This document shows, one piece after another, positions 16,173-22,929 of a stretch of 24,643 nt of DNA (its first letter is position 1; each line of letters opens with the position of its first letter). The translations under genes were made by a program, and so were the position numbers. The DNA lies in NCBI GenBank assembly GCA_047639615.1, contig JBLIOL010000039.1:1-24643 (forward strand), read 5' to 3'. The notes beneath the pieces were generated by a model. The model saw only the letters and a program-made list of their open reading frames with translations, was not told where the DNA came from and searched no databases. This DNA is from CAYWNK01 sp047639615. GTDB taxonomy: Bacteria > Planctomycetota > UBA1135 > GCA-002686595.

Positions 16173-17540
16173 CTAGCGCGCCGTGCAGATCGTCTTGGGC
16201 GTCGTGAACTGGCGGTGGCCTTCGACGCCACCCAAGAACCCGAAGCCCGATTGGCGCGCGCCGACCCAAGGGGTGCCGGGAGCACCGCCCAAGTAGCGAT
16301 TCACGCCCACCTGACCCGCCCGCAATCGGGCCGCCACGCGCGCCGCGCGCTCCCCATCAGCGCTCCACACGCAGGCGCCAAGGCCATAGGGAGTGTCGTT
16401 GGCGAGCTCCACGGCCGTGTCCTCCTCGCCATTGAACGTCGTCAGGCTCACCACCGGACCAAAGGTCTCGTCGTGGGTGATGCGCTGCTCCTGCGATACG
16501 CCCGCAAGCACCGTAGCCGGGTAGAAAAAGCCCGGACCATCAGGCTTCTCGCCACCCAACAGAAGGCGCGCGCCGCCGGCCACTGCTTCCTCGACCTGAG
16601 TCGCCACCTTGTCCCGCTGCAGTTCGCTGACCATGGGTCCCATTCTGCTGGACTCATCGAAGCCGTTGCCGTGGCTCCATCCCCGCGCACGCTCGAGAAC
16701 CAGTGCCTCGAACTCCGCCGCCACGGAATCCGCCACGTACACGCGCTCGACACTGCAGCACACCTGGCCCGTGTTGCGCAGGGACTGATCCACCGCACAC
16801 TTCGCCGCCGCTTCCAGATCCGCATCCGCAAAGACCACCATCGGGTCCTTCCCGCCGAGCTCCAGCACCAGCCGCTTCAGCTGACCCGCAGCCGCCGCCA
16901 TGATGCGCGCGCCCGTGTCGCGACTGCCCACGAAACCAATCATGTCGATGTCGGATTCCACCAGAGCCGCACCCACATCACCCGCGCCTTGCACCAGCTC
17001 CAAGACGCCCGGCGGCAGGACCTCCTGCAGCAACTCCGCCAGCATCGCGCCCGTGCGCGGCACATGCTCGGAAGGCTTAAATACCACGCTATTTCCGGCA
17101 CCTAGGGCCGGAATCAGGATCGAGAGCGGCATCCCCAGGGGAAAGTTCCAGGGCGCGATCGCCGCCACCACACCCAGTGGCATGCGCACCAGCTGGGTCT
17201 GTGAGTTTTTGCCCCCGAAGTCTTCCGGCGCTAGAGCAAGCTCCAGCTCCTCGCAGATCTGCGTGACCTCTTGGGTATAGCCCTGCACCTCCCCCATGGC
17301 ACTCGCGCGGGTCTTGCCCATCTCGCGCGTAATCATGTCGGCCAGCTCATCCGCCCGCGCTTCCAGCCCGACCGTCAAGCTGCGCAGCCGCCGCAAGCGC
17401 TCATCGACGGGCATGCGCCCCCAACCATCCGCCGCCGCTCGCGCGCGTGCCACGGCAGCGCTCAGTTGCGCGGGAGTCGTACTCGAAATTTGTTCGATGG
17501 CCTCGCCGGTGGCGGGGTCCAAGTCAGAAAAGCTGCTCAT
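16173..17540 (-). CDS. NAD(P)-dependent aldehyde dehydrogenase (succinate-semialdehyde dehydrogenase-like)
   Basis: Oxidises an aldehyde to the carboxylic acid with NAD(P)+, in the cytoplasm. The 455-residue protein has the whole ALDH fold. Catalytic residues are visible: Asn132 (PWNFPLG), Lys155 (FKPSE), Glu227 (LELGGKDP) and the nucleophile Cys261 (NTGQVCCSVER). The C-terminal 'DETFGPVVSL', 'ANDTPYGLGACVW' and 'G.RQSGFGFLGGVEGHRQF' are typical. The shortened N-terminus and 'MGKTRASAMGEV' segment point to the YneI/SSADH branch, but the aldehyde cannot be fixed from sequence. The ATG at 17540 stands 2 nt after the stop of the VanX-like gene, so both are probably on one transcript with coupled translation. 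A role downstream of amino-acid degradation would fit its D-amino-acid neighbours but is inference. Confidence 0.93.
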   Translation of the reverse strand: MSSFSDLDPATGEAIEQISSTTPAQLSAAVARARAAADGWGRMPVDERLRRLRSLTVGLEARADELADMITREMGKTRASAMGEVQGYTQEVTQICEELELALAPEDFGGKNSQTQLVRMPLGVVAAIAPWNFPLGMPLSILIPALGAGNSVVFKPSEHVPRTGAMLAELLQEVLPPGVLELVQGAGDVGAALVESDIDMIGFVGSRDTGARIMAAAAGQLKRLVLELGGKDPMVVFADADLEAAAKCAVDQSLRNTGQVCCSVERVYVADSVAAEFEALVLERARGWSHGNGFDESSRMGPMVSELQRDKVATQVEEAVAGGARLLLGGEKPDGPGFFYPATVLAGVSQEQRITHDETFGPVVSLTTFNGEEDTAVELANDTPYGLGACVWSADGERAARVAARLRAGQVGVNRYLGGAPGTPWVGARQSGFGFLGGVEGHRQFTTPKTICTAR

Positions 17541-17542
17541 GC

Positions 17543-18550
17543 CTAGAAGCTATCGCTGTAGGGCCAGTAGATCTCTACAAAGCGCTTGTTCAGGAGCGGA
17601 TACTGCTCCCAGCCGTCATAGTCGAAGTGCCACCACTCGTTGCGGTACACCTGAAAGCCTTCGGCCTCCATGGCTGCCCGCAACAGGTCCCGATGCCAAC
17701 GCTGCAGGGATGTCCCTCCTGGATAGTCGGGGCTGGCGAGTGCTTCAAACTCGTCGAAGCCGCTGACCATGCTCACGGGCTTGCCATTCACCGGGTGGCA
17801 CAGGGTCAAGTCCACAGCACAGCCGCGGTTGTGACGTGATCCACGGGAGGGGTCGGCCACAAAGTCGCGGTAACGCTCCGGCACGCCGTCCCAGAACATG
17901 CGCGTCACATGCCAAGGCCGATAGCCGTCATAGATCAAGAGCCCGTAGCCCTGCTCGAGCAGCCGATCATGCACCCGGATCAAGGCCTCCGCAGCGGAGC
18001 GTTGTAGGTAGGCGCGACCCTCTTCATAAAAGGGGCTACCCATAAAGTTGTCTCGACCTGCGTAGCGGATGTTCAGGTGCAGGCGCCTGTCTTCCGCAAG
18101 CACCTCAACCAGATCGCTCTCGCGCAACACGCCCTCCTCCACGGGCGGCGTAGCGGCCATGGCCATAGCGCGCAGCTCCCCCACCGGCTGCACGGGCTCG
18201 ATGCGAAAGTTCTCGCCTTCATCCAGCATGCGCCGGCGCGTAAGAAAGCGGTCGCCCAGCAGGACCACGGCGACGCGGCCATCCATGTCGTGCAGGAATT
18301 CCAGCCCGAGCTCGTCTAGGAGCGCATGCTCACCATCAGGCAGCACGACCTGCAGCCGCCCGCCATCCTCGTAGACCAGGAGCCCACTCTCTCCCTCCCC
18401 ATACACCCCGTACTCCCCAAGGAAGGGGCGTAGCTCTTCCGGGCATTCTGCCGGCCGCGGACCCAACCCAGGAAACTGACGTGGCCCTCCCACGCTCGCG
18501 CAGGCGCCGATCAAGGACAGGAGGAGAACAAGCTGTGAGATGCGTCGCAT
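17543..18550 (-). CDS. VanX-type D-alanyl-D-alanine dipeptidase lipoprotein with extra N-terminal domain
   Basis: A zinc dipeptidase of family M15D that splits D-Ala-D-Ala, here as a 335-residue envelope lipoprotein (lipobox LIGAC, Cys17). The catalytic domain (about 145-335) has 'YDGYRP' with Arg211, the zinc motif SRHNRGCAVD with His240 and Asp247, and EWWH with Glu305 and His308, all in VanX order. Before it lies a domain of about 85 residues (40-125; 'PFLGEYGVYGEGESGLLVYE' then '...VAVVLLGDRFLTR') that looks like the small beta barrel found after some serine hydrolases (DUF3471-like). VanX of resistance operons is cytoplasmic and shorter, and no vanHA ligase or vanRS is here, so periplasmic muropeptide or D-amino-acid recycling is likelier than glycopeptide resistance. 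The start ATG at 18550 has GGAAG about 11 nt upstream. Confidence 0.9.
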   Translation of the reverse strand: MRRISQLVLLLSLIGACASVGGPRQFPGLGPRPAECPEELRPFLGEYGVYGEGESGLLVYEDGGRLQVVLPDGEHALLDELGLEFLHDMDGRVAVVLLGDRFLTRRRMLDEGENFRIEPVQPVGELRAMAMAATPPVEEGVLRESDLVEVLAEDRRLHLNIRYAGRDNFMGSPFYEEGRAYLQRSAAEALIRVHDRLLEQGYGLLIYDGYRPWHVTRMFWDGVPERYRDFVADPSRGSRHNRGCAVDLTLCHPVNGKPVSMVSGFDEFEALASPDYPGGTSLQRWHRDLLRAAMEAEGFQVYRNEWWHFDYDGWEQYPLLNKRFVEIYWPYSDSF

Positions 18551-18590
18551 GAGGGCTCAATCTTCCAGGCAGAAGCCCCATGGCTCCAAG

Positions 18591-18596
18591 TAGAAT
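18591..18596 (+). promoter_or_regulatory. Candidate -10 box (TAGAAT), leaderless arrangement
   Basis: TAGAAT ends 7 nt before the GTG at 18604. It lies inside the reading frame if the upstream ATG at 18580 were the start, so it argues for the GTG. No Shine-Dalgarno is present before either codon. The 53-bp gap to the divergent VanX-like gene must hold both promoters. Confidence 0.4.
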
Positions 18597-18603
18597 CGCC
18601 CGT

Positions 18604-19761
18604 GTGTCTACCACATCCGAACTCGACCCGCTGGACTATGCCCTGGATGCGGACCTGCGCGCGCGCCTGCTCTCGCCCAGCCTCGTGATCTTCTTGGATC
18701 ACGTACGAGCCAACCTGCGCACGGTAATCGCCCAGCTGGACGGGGACCCGGGCCGCTGGCGACCGCACATCAAGACGCTCAAGATCCCCGAGATCTTCCG
18801 CGAGCTGCTACAGGCCGGGGTGCGGCATTTCAAATGCGCGACCACGCGGGAAGCGCGCAAGCTCGCCGAGCTGATCGCGGCCGAGGGGACCACCGGCTGC
18901 GAGATTCTGCTAGCCCATCCGATTCAAGGCCCGGGCGTGCAGCAGTTGGCTGTGATCGCCGACGAACACAGCTCCATCCGCATGGCGGTCCTGGTGGAGT
19001 GCCCGCTAGCGGCTAGAGCCATGCCGCAGGTGCTGGGCCAGTTCGTCGACTTGAACCTAGGCATGGACCGCACCGGCATTCCCCTGGCCGCGCACGAGTC
19101 CATCCTCGAGGTGGCCGCTGCCGCCGGCGAACGACTAGTTGGACTGCACGCCTACGATGGCCACCGGTACGAGCCCGACATGGGGCAGCGCGAGGAGCTG
19201 CTCAAGGACTCCTACTCAAAGCTCGCCGGCGTCGTCCAAGCCGTTCGCACCGCCGGCTATCCCGTGCACGAAGTGATCACGGCCGGCACGCCTGCTTTCC
19301 TGCCCGCCTCCCGCGCGAGCGCCTTACGCGACCTGCCCGACCTCGTGCACCGCGTCTCCCCCGGCACGGTCGTTTTCCACGACGTACGCTCGAGCCAGCA
19401 GAATCCCGAGCTCGACCTGCTCCCGGCCGCCGTGCTCTTCACACGCGTCGTGAGCCACCCCACCCCCGGCCGCATCACCTGCGACGCCGGATCCAAGTCC
19501 CTGGCCGCCGAAGCCGGCGATCCCTGCGCCGTGGTGATTGGCCACCCGCAGTTACTCGCACTGCGCCCCAGCGAAGAGCACCTACCGCTCGCCTATGAAA
19601 CCGGCGAGCCACTACCACGCGGCACGGAGCTGCTACTAGTCCCGCGCCACGTCTGCCCCACTGTGAACCTGGCTGAGCAAGCCCTGATCATCGAGAGCGG
19701 CCAAGCACCACGAATCGTGGACGTCAGCGCCCGCGCGCACGACCTGCTCTACGATCACTAA
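18604..19761 (+). CDS. D-threonine aldolase / D-serine dehydratase-like PLP enzyme
   Basis: A fold-type III (alanine-racemase-like) PLP enzyme of 385 residues from the GTG at 18604, or 393 from an ATG at 18580. The PLP lysine sits in RPHIKTLK (first Lys, residue 57 from GTG). 'FKCATTREARKLAELI' and 'VDLNLGMDRTGI' are the usual barrel segments, and the C-terminal barrel ends with 'PRHVCPTVNLAEQ', whose His349 and Cys351 are the divalent-metal ligands of the D-threonine aldolase/D-serine dehydratase group. It therefore probably cleaves a D-beta-hydroxy amino acid to glycine plus an aldehyde, or deaminates D-serine; the sequence does not tell which. Its neighbours, a D,D-dipeptidase and an aldehyde dehydrogenase, would suit a D-amino-acid degradation route. 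GTG was preferred because of the TAGAAT box 7 nt upstream. Confidence 0.9.
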   Translation: MSTTSELDPLDYALDADLRARLLSPSLVIFLDHVRANLRTVIAQLDGDPGRWRPHIKTLKIPEIFRELLQAGVRHFKCATTREARKLAELIAAEGTTGCEILLAHPIQGPGVQQLAVIADEHSSIRMAVLVECPLAARAMPQVLGQFVDLNLGMDRTGIPLAAHESILEVAAAAGERLVGLHAYDGHRYEPDMGQREELLKDSYSKLAGVVQAVRTAGYPVHEVITAGTPAFLPASRASALRDLPDLVHRVSPGTVVFHDVRSSQQNPELDLLPAAVLFTRVVSHPTPGRITCDAGSKSLAAEAGDPCAVVIGHPQLLALRPSEEHLPLAYETGEPLPRGTELLLVPRHVCPTVNLAEQALIIESGQAPRIVDVSARAHDLLYDH

Positions 19762-19774
19762 GGACTGAAAGAGG

Positions 19775-19780
19775 TAGACT
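19775..19780 (+). promoter_or_regulatory. Candidate -10 box (TAGACT), leaderless arrangement
   Basis: TAGACT ends 6 nt before the ATG at 19787, in the 25-bp gap after the PLP-enzyme gene. The expected transcription start is the A of the ATG. A partial AAAGAGG lies just upstream of it, too far from the ATG (about 13 nt) for a standard ribosome site. Confidence 0.4.
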
Positions 19781-19786
19781 CGGTCC

Positions 19787-20332
19787 ATGCAAGACGCCGA
19801 GCTGGCCACTTCCCTCATCACCCAGACCGAGCGCCTGCCCGCGCCCCTCGTGACCTTCGCGGAGTGCTTGGCCAAGCAGCGCGATCGCATGGAGGCTGAC
19901 GAGGAGGAGTTCCGCCTGACCGACTGTCAGCGCGAGCAAGCGCTCAAGATCATCGCGGGCTTGGAGCGCGGACTATCAGGCAAGGACTTTGTTGCCGACA
20001 CGCCCATCCCAACCGAACTCGAAGAGCTAGCCCAGCGTGTGCGCGACCTGCGCGAACAGAAGAAGGCAATCGAGAAGGATCTCACGCAGGCCGCCGATCA
20101 ACTGGCCGCCTCCATCGGCGTGGGCGCCACGGTGGCGGGAAGCGACTGGAAGGTGCGCGTCGGAGAACCGCGACTCTCCGTGAAGGTGAAGGACGCAACG
20201 GAGATCCCCAGCGAGTTCCTCAGCCTGCAGCCCGACCGCAAGGCGATCCTCGCGCACGTCAAAGCAGCCGCCGAAGTCCCCGCCGGAGTCACCATCTCAG
20301 AAACGAAAGCAACACTGTACTGGCGAGGGTGA
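19787..20332 (+). CDS. Siphovirus Gp157-like protein, 181 aa
   Basis: The protein is helical, charged and soluble, in the order of the phage Gp157 family (PF05565). An N-terminal helix (SLITQTERLPAPLVTFAECL) is followed by a long coiled coil (about 75-110; ELEELAQRVRDLREQKKAIE), then 'SIGVGATVAGSDWKVRVGEP', 'RLSVKVKDATEIPSEFLSLQ' and 'PDRKAILAHVKAAAEVPAGV'. In that family the last part reads '...IP.ef.....pDk..Ik..lk.G..vpG', which matches well. Family members are known mainly from Gram-positive phages, some linked to phage-resistance phenotypes, and their molecular role is not firmly known. Here there are no other phage genes nearby, so it may be a domesticated gene or an old remnant that is still intact. 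The similarity is from memory and should be tested by profile search. The ATG at 19787 is preceded by TAGACT. Confidence 0.72.
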   Translation: MQDAELATSLITQTERLPAPLVTFAECLAKQRDRMEADEEEFRLTDCQREQALKIIAGLERGLSGKDFVADTPIPTELEELAQRVRDLREQKKAIEKDLTQAADQLAASIGVGATVAGSDWKVRVGEPRLSVKVKDATEIPSEFLSLQPDRKAILAHVKAAAEVPAGVTISETKATLYWRG

Positions 20333-20651
20333 GAGCTATGAAATTGACTCGACAGCCTCGACCACACGCGCGCCCCGGGCCCTCCTCAAAGGCCACAAGC
20401 GAGGGCCACTCCAGAGCACGTAAGGTCCCCCCCCCAACGGAATCAGGCCGGGAATCCATATCAGGTCTAGGGGATGGCTCACCCGGCACCCTGACAAGCC
20501 CCTTGCGCGACTCCTCCCGATCCTAGCCTCCGCCGCGTCCGGCCAGTTCTTCGACCCTCAGCCGATTGGCGCAACCGGTGCCTCGAGCTTGATTGCCGCG
20601 GATCCCGACGGGGCTGGAGATGCCGACCAGGCCTCCGCCGGTGTGGGTGGA
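20333..20651. other. Gene-free convergent stretch with a C9 tract
   Basis: These 319 bp lie between the stops of the Gp157-like gene (plus) and actF (minus). The only start-bearing plus-strand ORF (65 codons, to 20526) is low-complexity, Pro/Arg/Ser-rich and without ribosome site, so I do not call it. A run of nine C occurs at 20427-20435. No hairpin followed by T-run was found for either convergent transcript. The final 120 bp stay open in one plus-strand frame, but this is common by chance at this G+C content. Confidence 0.6.
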
Positions 20652-21842
20652 CTAGCAGTGATAGCTCATGCTCTCGACAAGATCCGGATCCCGCATGGGC
20701 ACCAGCGGCGCCGCCGCTAGGCCGCGCAAGGCCATCAGGAAGAAGAGCGCGATGGCACCGATGATGGGCGCGATCACGAAGAGACTCATGGACGGGTCCG
20801 GGCCCATTTGGGAAGGAGCCACCAGCACGATCATGTTCACGGCCTGCCCGGCGATCATCACGTAGGCGATCTGCAGCATGTGTCGCGGGCTGCGGCGCAC
20901 GGCCTTAGGCATCAACGCGAAGAAGGGAATGGCCCAGTTCAGGATGACGCTGAGGTAGGTCATCATCTTCCAACCGCCCTGGGCGCGGAGGGCGTAGTAG
21001 GGCGTCTCCTCGGGCATGTCCGTGTACCAGATGAGCATGTACTGGCAGTACCAGATGTAGCCCCAGAAGAGCGTGAAGGAGATGCCGAGCTTGCCTAGGT
21101 CGTCTAAGTGATCCGCGCGCACAATTTTGCGCAGGGGCCCGCGGCGCAGCTGGATGGCGAGCACCATGCACACGGCAAGACCAAGGGAGGCCAAGCTCGA
21201 GAGCGTGACCAATCCGTAGATGGTGCTGAACCAGTGGGGCTCGAGGGACTCGAGCCAATCGACGCTGGCCAAGGAGAAGGTGATCGCGAAGACGGGGATG
21301 AATGCCAGGGCAGCGCTAAGCATGCGGCGCGCTTCCGGGCGCCCGACGCCGGTGTCCTGTTCGCGCGAGGCGCGGATCATCCTGCGGCTGAGCACGATCC
21401 AAAGCGCAAAAAAGGCCACCATGCGCAGGATGAAGAAGGGCACGTTCAGGTACGGCGCCTTGCCTGCCAGGAGCCAATCAGTCTCCGTGATGCCCGGGTG
21501 AGACCACTCGTAGAGGGTATGCACACCACCGAGCAAGATCAGTCCGAGCAGCGCTGCAACCGGCAGGGTCCCGGCCATGGCCTCAGGGATGCGGCGCAGG
21601 GCCGTGGACCAGCGCGCGCCGGCGATCTTGAGCATGGCGAGGAAGATCGCGCCTGCGAGCCCCATCTCCACGAAGAGGAAGAATCCCGATAGGTAGCCCG
21701 CCCAAGCTTCACGCGGAGCCACAAAGAGCCCGACTAGGAAGACCAGTCCGCCGATGGCGGCGATAGCGCGCAGTACGTAGCTCACACCAGCGGGTACGGA
21801 GTAGCTCTCCGGGGTGGCGATCGAAACGGAGGTGCTGTGCAT
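20652..21842 (-). CDS. actF: Alternative complex III membrane subunit ActF (NrfD/PsrC-like)
   Basis: Membrane subunit of the quinol:cytochrome c oxidoreductase (alternative complex III), which passes electrons from menaquinol or ubiquinol to cytochrome c or directly to an oxidase. The 396-residue protein has about ten hydrophobic helices, such as YVLRAIAAIGGLVFLVGLF, 'GFFLFVEMGLAGAIFLAML' and 'SFTLFWGYIWYCQYMLIWYT', in ActF order, with the family-typical 'WGYIWYCQYMLIWY' stretch. The start is the ATG at 21842, overlapping the actE stop (TAATG), with AGGAGG 10 nt upstream inside actE. A longer frame to 21890 exists but would run into actE. It is the last gene of the operon in the window; no oxidase genes follow, only the gene-free stretch. 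Confidence 0.93.
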   Translation of the reverse strand: MHSTSVSIATPESYSVPAGVSYVLRAIAAIGGLVFLVGLFVAPREAWAGYLSGFFLFVEMGLAGAIFLAMLKIAGARWSTALRRIPEAMAGTLPVAALLGLILLGGVHTLYEWSHPGITETDWLLAGKAPYLNVPFFILRMVAFFALWIVLSRRMIRASREQDTGVGRPEARRMLSAALAFIPVFAITFSLASVDWLESLEPHWFSTIYGLVTLSSLASLGLAVCMVLAIQLRRGPLRKIVRADHLDDLGKLGISFTLFWGYIWYCQYMLIWYTDMPEETPYYALRAQGGWKMMTYLSVILNWAIPFFALMPKAVRRSPRHMLQIAYVMIAGQAVNMIVLVAPSQMGPDPSMSLFVIAPIIGAIALFFLMALRGLAAAPLVPMRDPDLVESMSYHC

Positions 21843-22405
21843 TACTTGTTCTCCTCCTGCAATTGACGGATGAATAGGATCACTTGCCAACGTTCCGGTG
21901 GAGTCATCTGGGCGGCGTAGGAAGCCATGTTCCCTTGGCCGCGAGTGAGGATGTGGAAGATCTCCCCGTCGGCGATGCTCGTTGCACGCACGGCGTGCAG
22001 GGATGGCGGCGGCAACATGCCGTGCTCCACCACACTCCCGCGTCCGTTACCACCGGGATCGTGGCAGAGTGTGCAATAGATGCCGTAGAGCCTGCGACCG
22101 TCCTCCAGAGCATCTGCGTCGTCAGCGGAGAACGGGTTCATGAGCTCGCGACCGGCGCGCACGGCCTCGGCGTTACCGAGACCATAGGCGAAGGGCAGTT
22201 CGCCGCGGGTGACAACGCCTTCAACGAGTGGCTGCTGAGTCAAGCCGCCGGGAAGGTTGGTGCTATGAGAGAAGCTCTCGTTGGCCTTGGAATAGACCAT
22301 CTCGGTGAAGATCTCGTGGTTGCGAGTGCTCAGGTCCGGCGTCATCGCCGCATTCAACACGTAGAGCAAGACCATCACGAGAATCGTAATGAAGCCAAAC
22401 TTCAT
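21842..22405 (-). CDS. actE: Alternative complex III monohaem cytochrome c subunit ActE
   Basis: A 187-residue periplasmic cytochrome c of the complex, the likely point from which electrons leave to the oxidase. One haem site is seen, C111-T-L-C-H115, with Met160 (GQGNMASY) as probable axial ligand and the class I 'PPERWQVILFIRQLQ' terminal helix. The N-terminus (FGFITILVMVLLYVLNAAM) is a hydrophobic anchor without a lipobox cysteine, so anchoring by an uncleaved helix is expected. 'TRGELPFAYGLGNAEAVRAG' before the haem domain is a stretch typical for ActE. The ATG at 22405 overlaps the actD stop (ATGA) and has AGGTGA 4 nt upstream. Confidence 0.93.
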   Translation of the reverse strand: MKFGFITILVMVLLYVLNAAMTPDLSTRNHEIFTEMVYSKANESFSHSTNLPGGLTQQPLVEGVVTRGELPFAYGLGNAEAVRAGRELMNPFSADDADALEDGRRLYGIYCTLCHDPGGNGRGSVVEHGMLPPPSLHAVRATSIADGEIFHILTRGQGNMASYAAQMTPPERWQVILFIRQLQEENK

Positions 22406-22929
22406 GAGATCACCTCATCGCCCAGGCGCAGCTCAATTGCGCCGTGACGTCGGAGCAGGTCTTGATAGACCTCGGTCGGGAAAGACGCATCGCGCTGGGC
22501 GAGAATCAGGGCTAGACGGTTGTCCGTGGTCAACTCGAGACCGGGCGTCCACTTGCGTCCGGGCCACAGTCGCGTGCGCAGAAAGAGTGCCGCAACCGTC
22601 GCCAAACCAGCGAAGAGAATGGTCAACTCAAAGGCCACCACAACAAAAGCCGGCAAGGAGTTCAGGGGCTTGCCGCCGACGTTTAGGGGCCAGTCGACTG
22701 AGGCCGTCCAGAACTGGAGGGCAAAGCCTGAGGCTAGGCCGATACCTCCGAAGATCAAGGTCACCCAGGGCAGACGCGAGCGCTTGATGTCGAGCACCTC
22801 ATCCAAACCATGCACAGGGTAAGGCGAGATCACATCCACGATCGGGATGGAGCGCTCGCGACACTCCTTGGCCGCGTCGAGTACATCGCGGGAGTCCTCG
22901 AAGAAGCCAATATGAACACTACCAGTCAT
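22402..22929 (-). CDS. actD: Alternative complex III subunit ActD (DUF3341)
   Basis: A 175-residue subunit with a cytoplasmic N-terminal ferredoxin-like part (GFFEDSRDVLDAAKECRERS, then VDVISPYPVHGLDEVL) and two membrane helices (about 56-76, WVTLIFGGIGLASGFALQFW, and 95-118, PAFVVVAFELTILFAGLATV). The 'SPYPVHGL' motif is a hallmark of DUF3341/ActD, and 'W.LNVGGKPLNSLPAFVVVAFE' between the helices is also typical. Its role is structural in known complexes, with no cofactor. The C-terminal 'TTDNRLALILAQRDASF' suits a soluble tail. The ATG at 22929 overlaps the actC stop (ATGA), with AGGAAGG close upstream. Confidence 0.92.
   Translation of the reverse strand: MTGSVHIGFFEDSRDVLDAAKECRERSIPIVDVISPYPVHGLDEVLDIKRSRLPWVTLIFGGIGLASGFALQFWTASVDWPLNVGGKPLNSLPAFVVVAFELTILFAGLATVAALFLRTRLWPGRKWTPGLELTTDNRLALILAQRDASFPTEVYQDLLRRHGAIELRLGDEVIS

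Noticed and set aside
16159..16178. CGCTAG/CTAGCG inverted repeat spanning the lepB and aldehyde dehydrogenase stops
   Set aside because: Only 6 bp of stem with a 9-nt loop and no T-run; it consists largely of the two stop codons and adjoining coding bases, so I do not call a terminator.
17543..18550. Glycopeptide-resistance (van) cluster
   Set aside because: Only a VanX-type enzyme is present, exported and with an extra domain; there is no vanH, vanA-type ligase, or vanR/vanS in the neighbourhood.
20339..20526. Short plus-strand ORF after the Gp157-like gene
   Set aside because: Low-complexity Pro/Arg/Ser composition, no start signal and no similarity that I can recognise.
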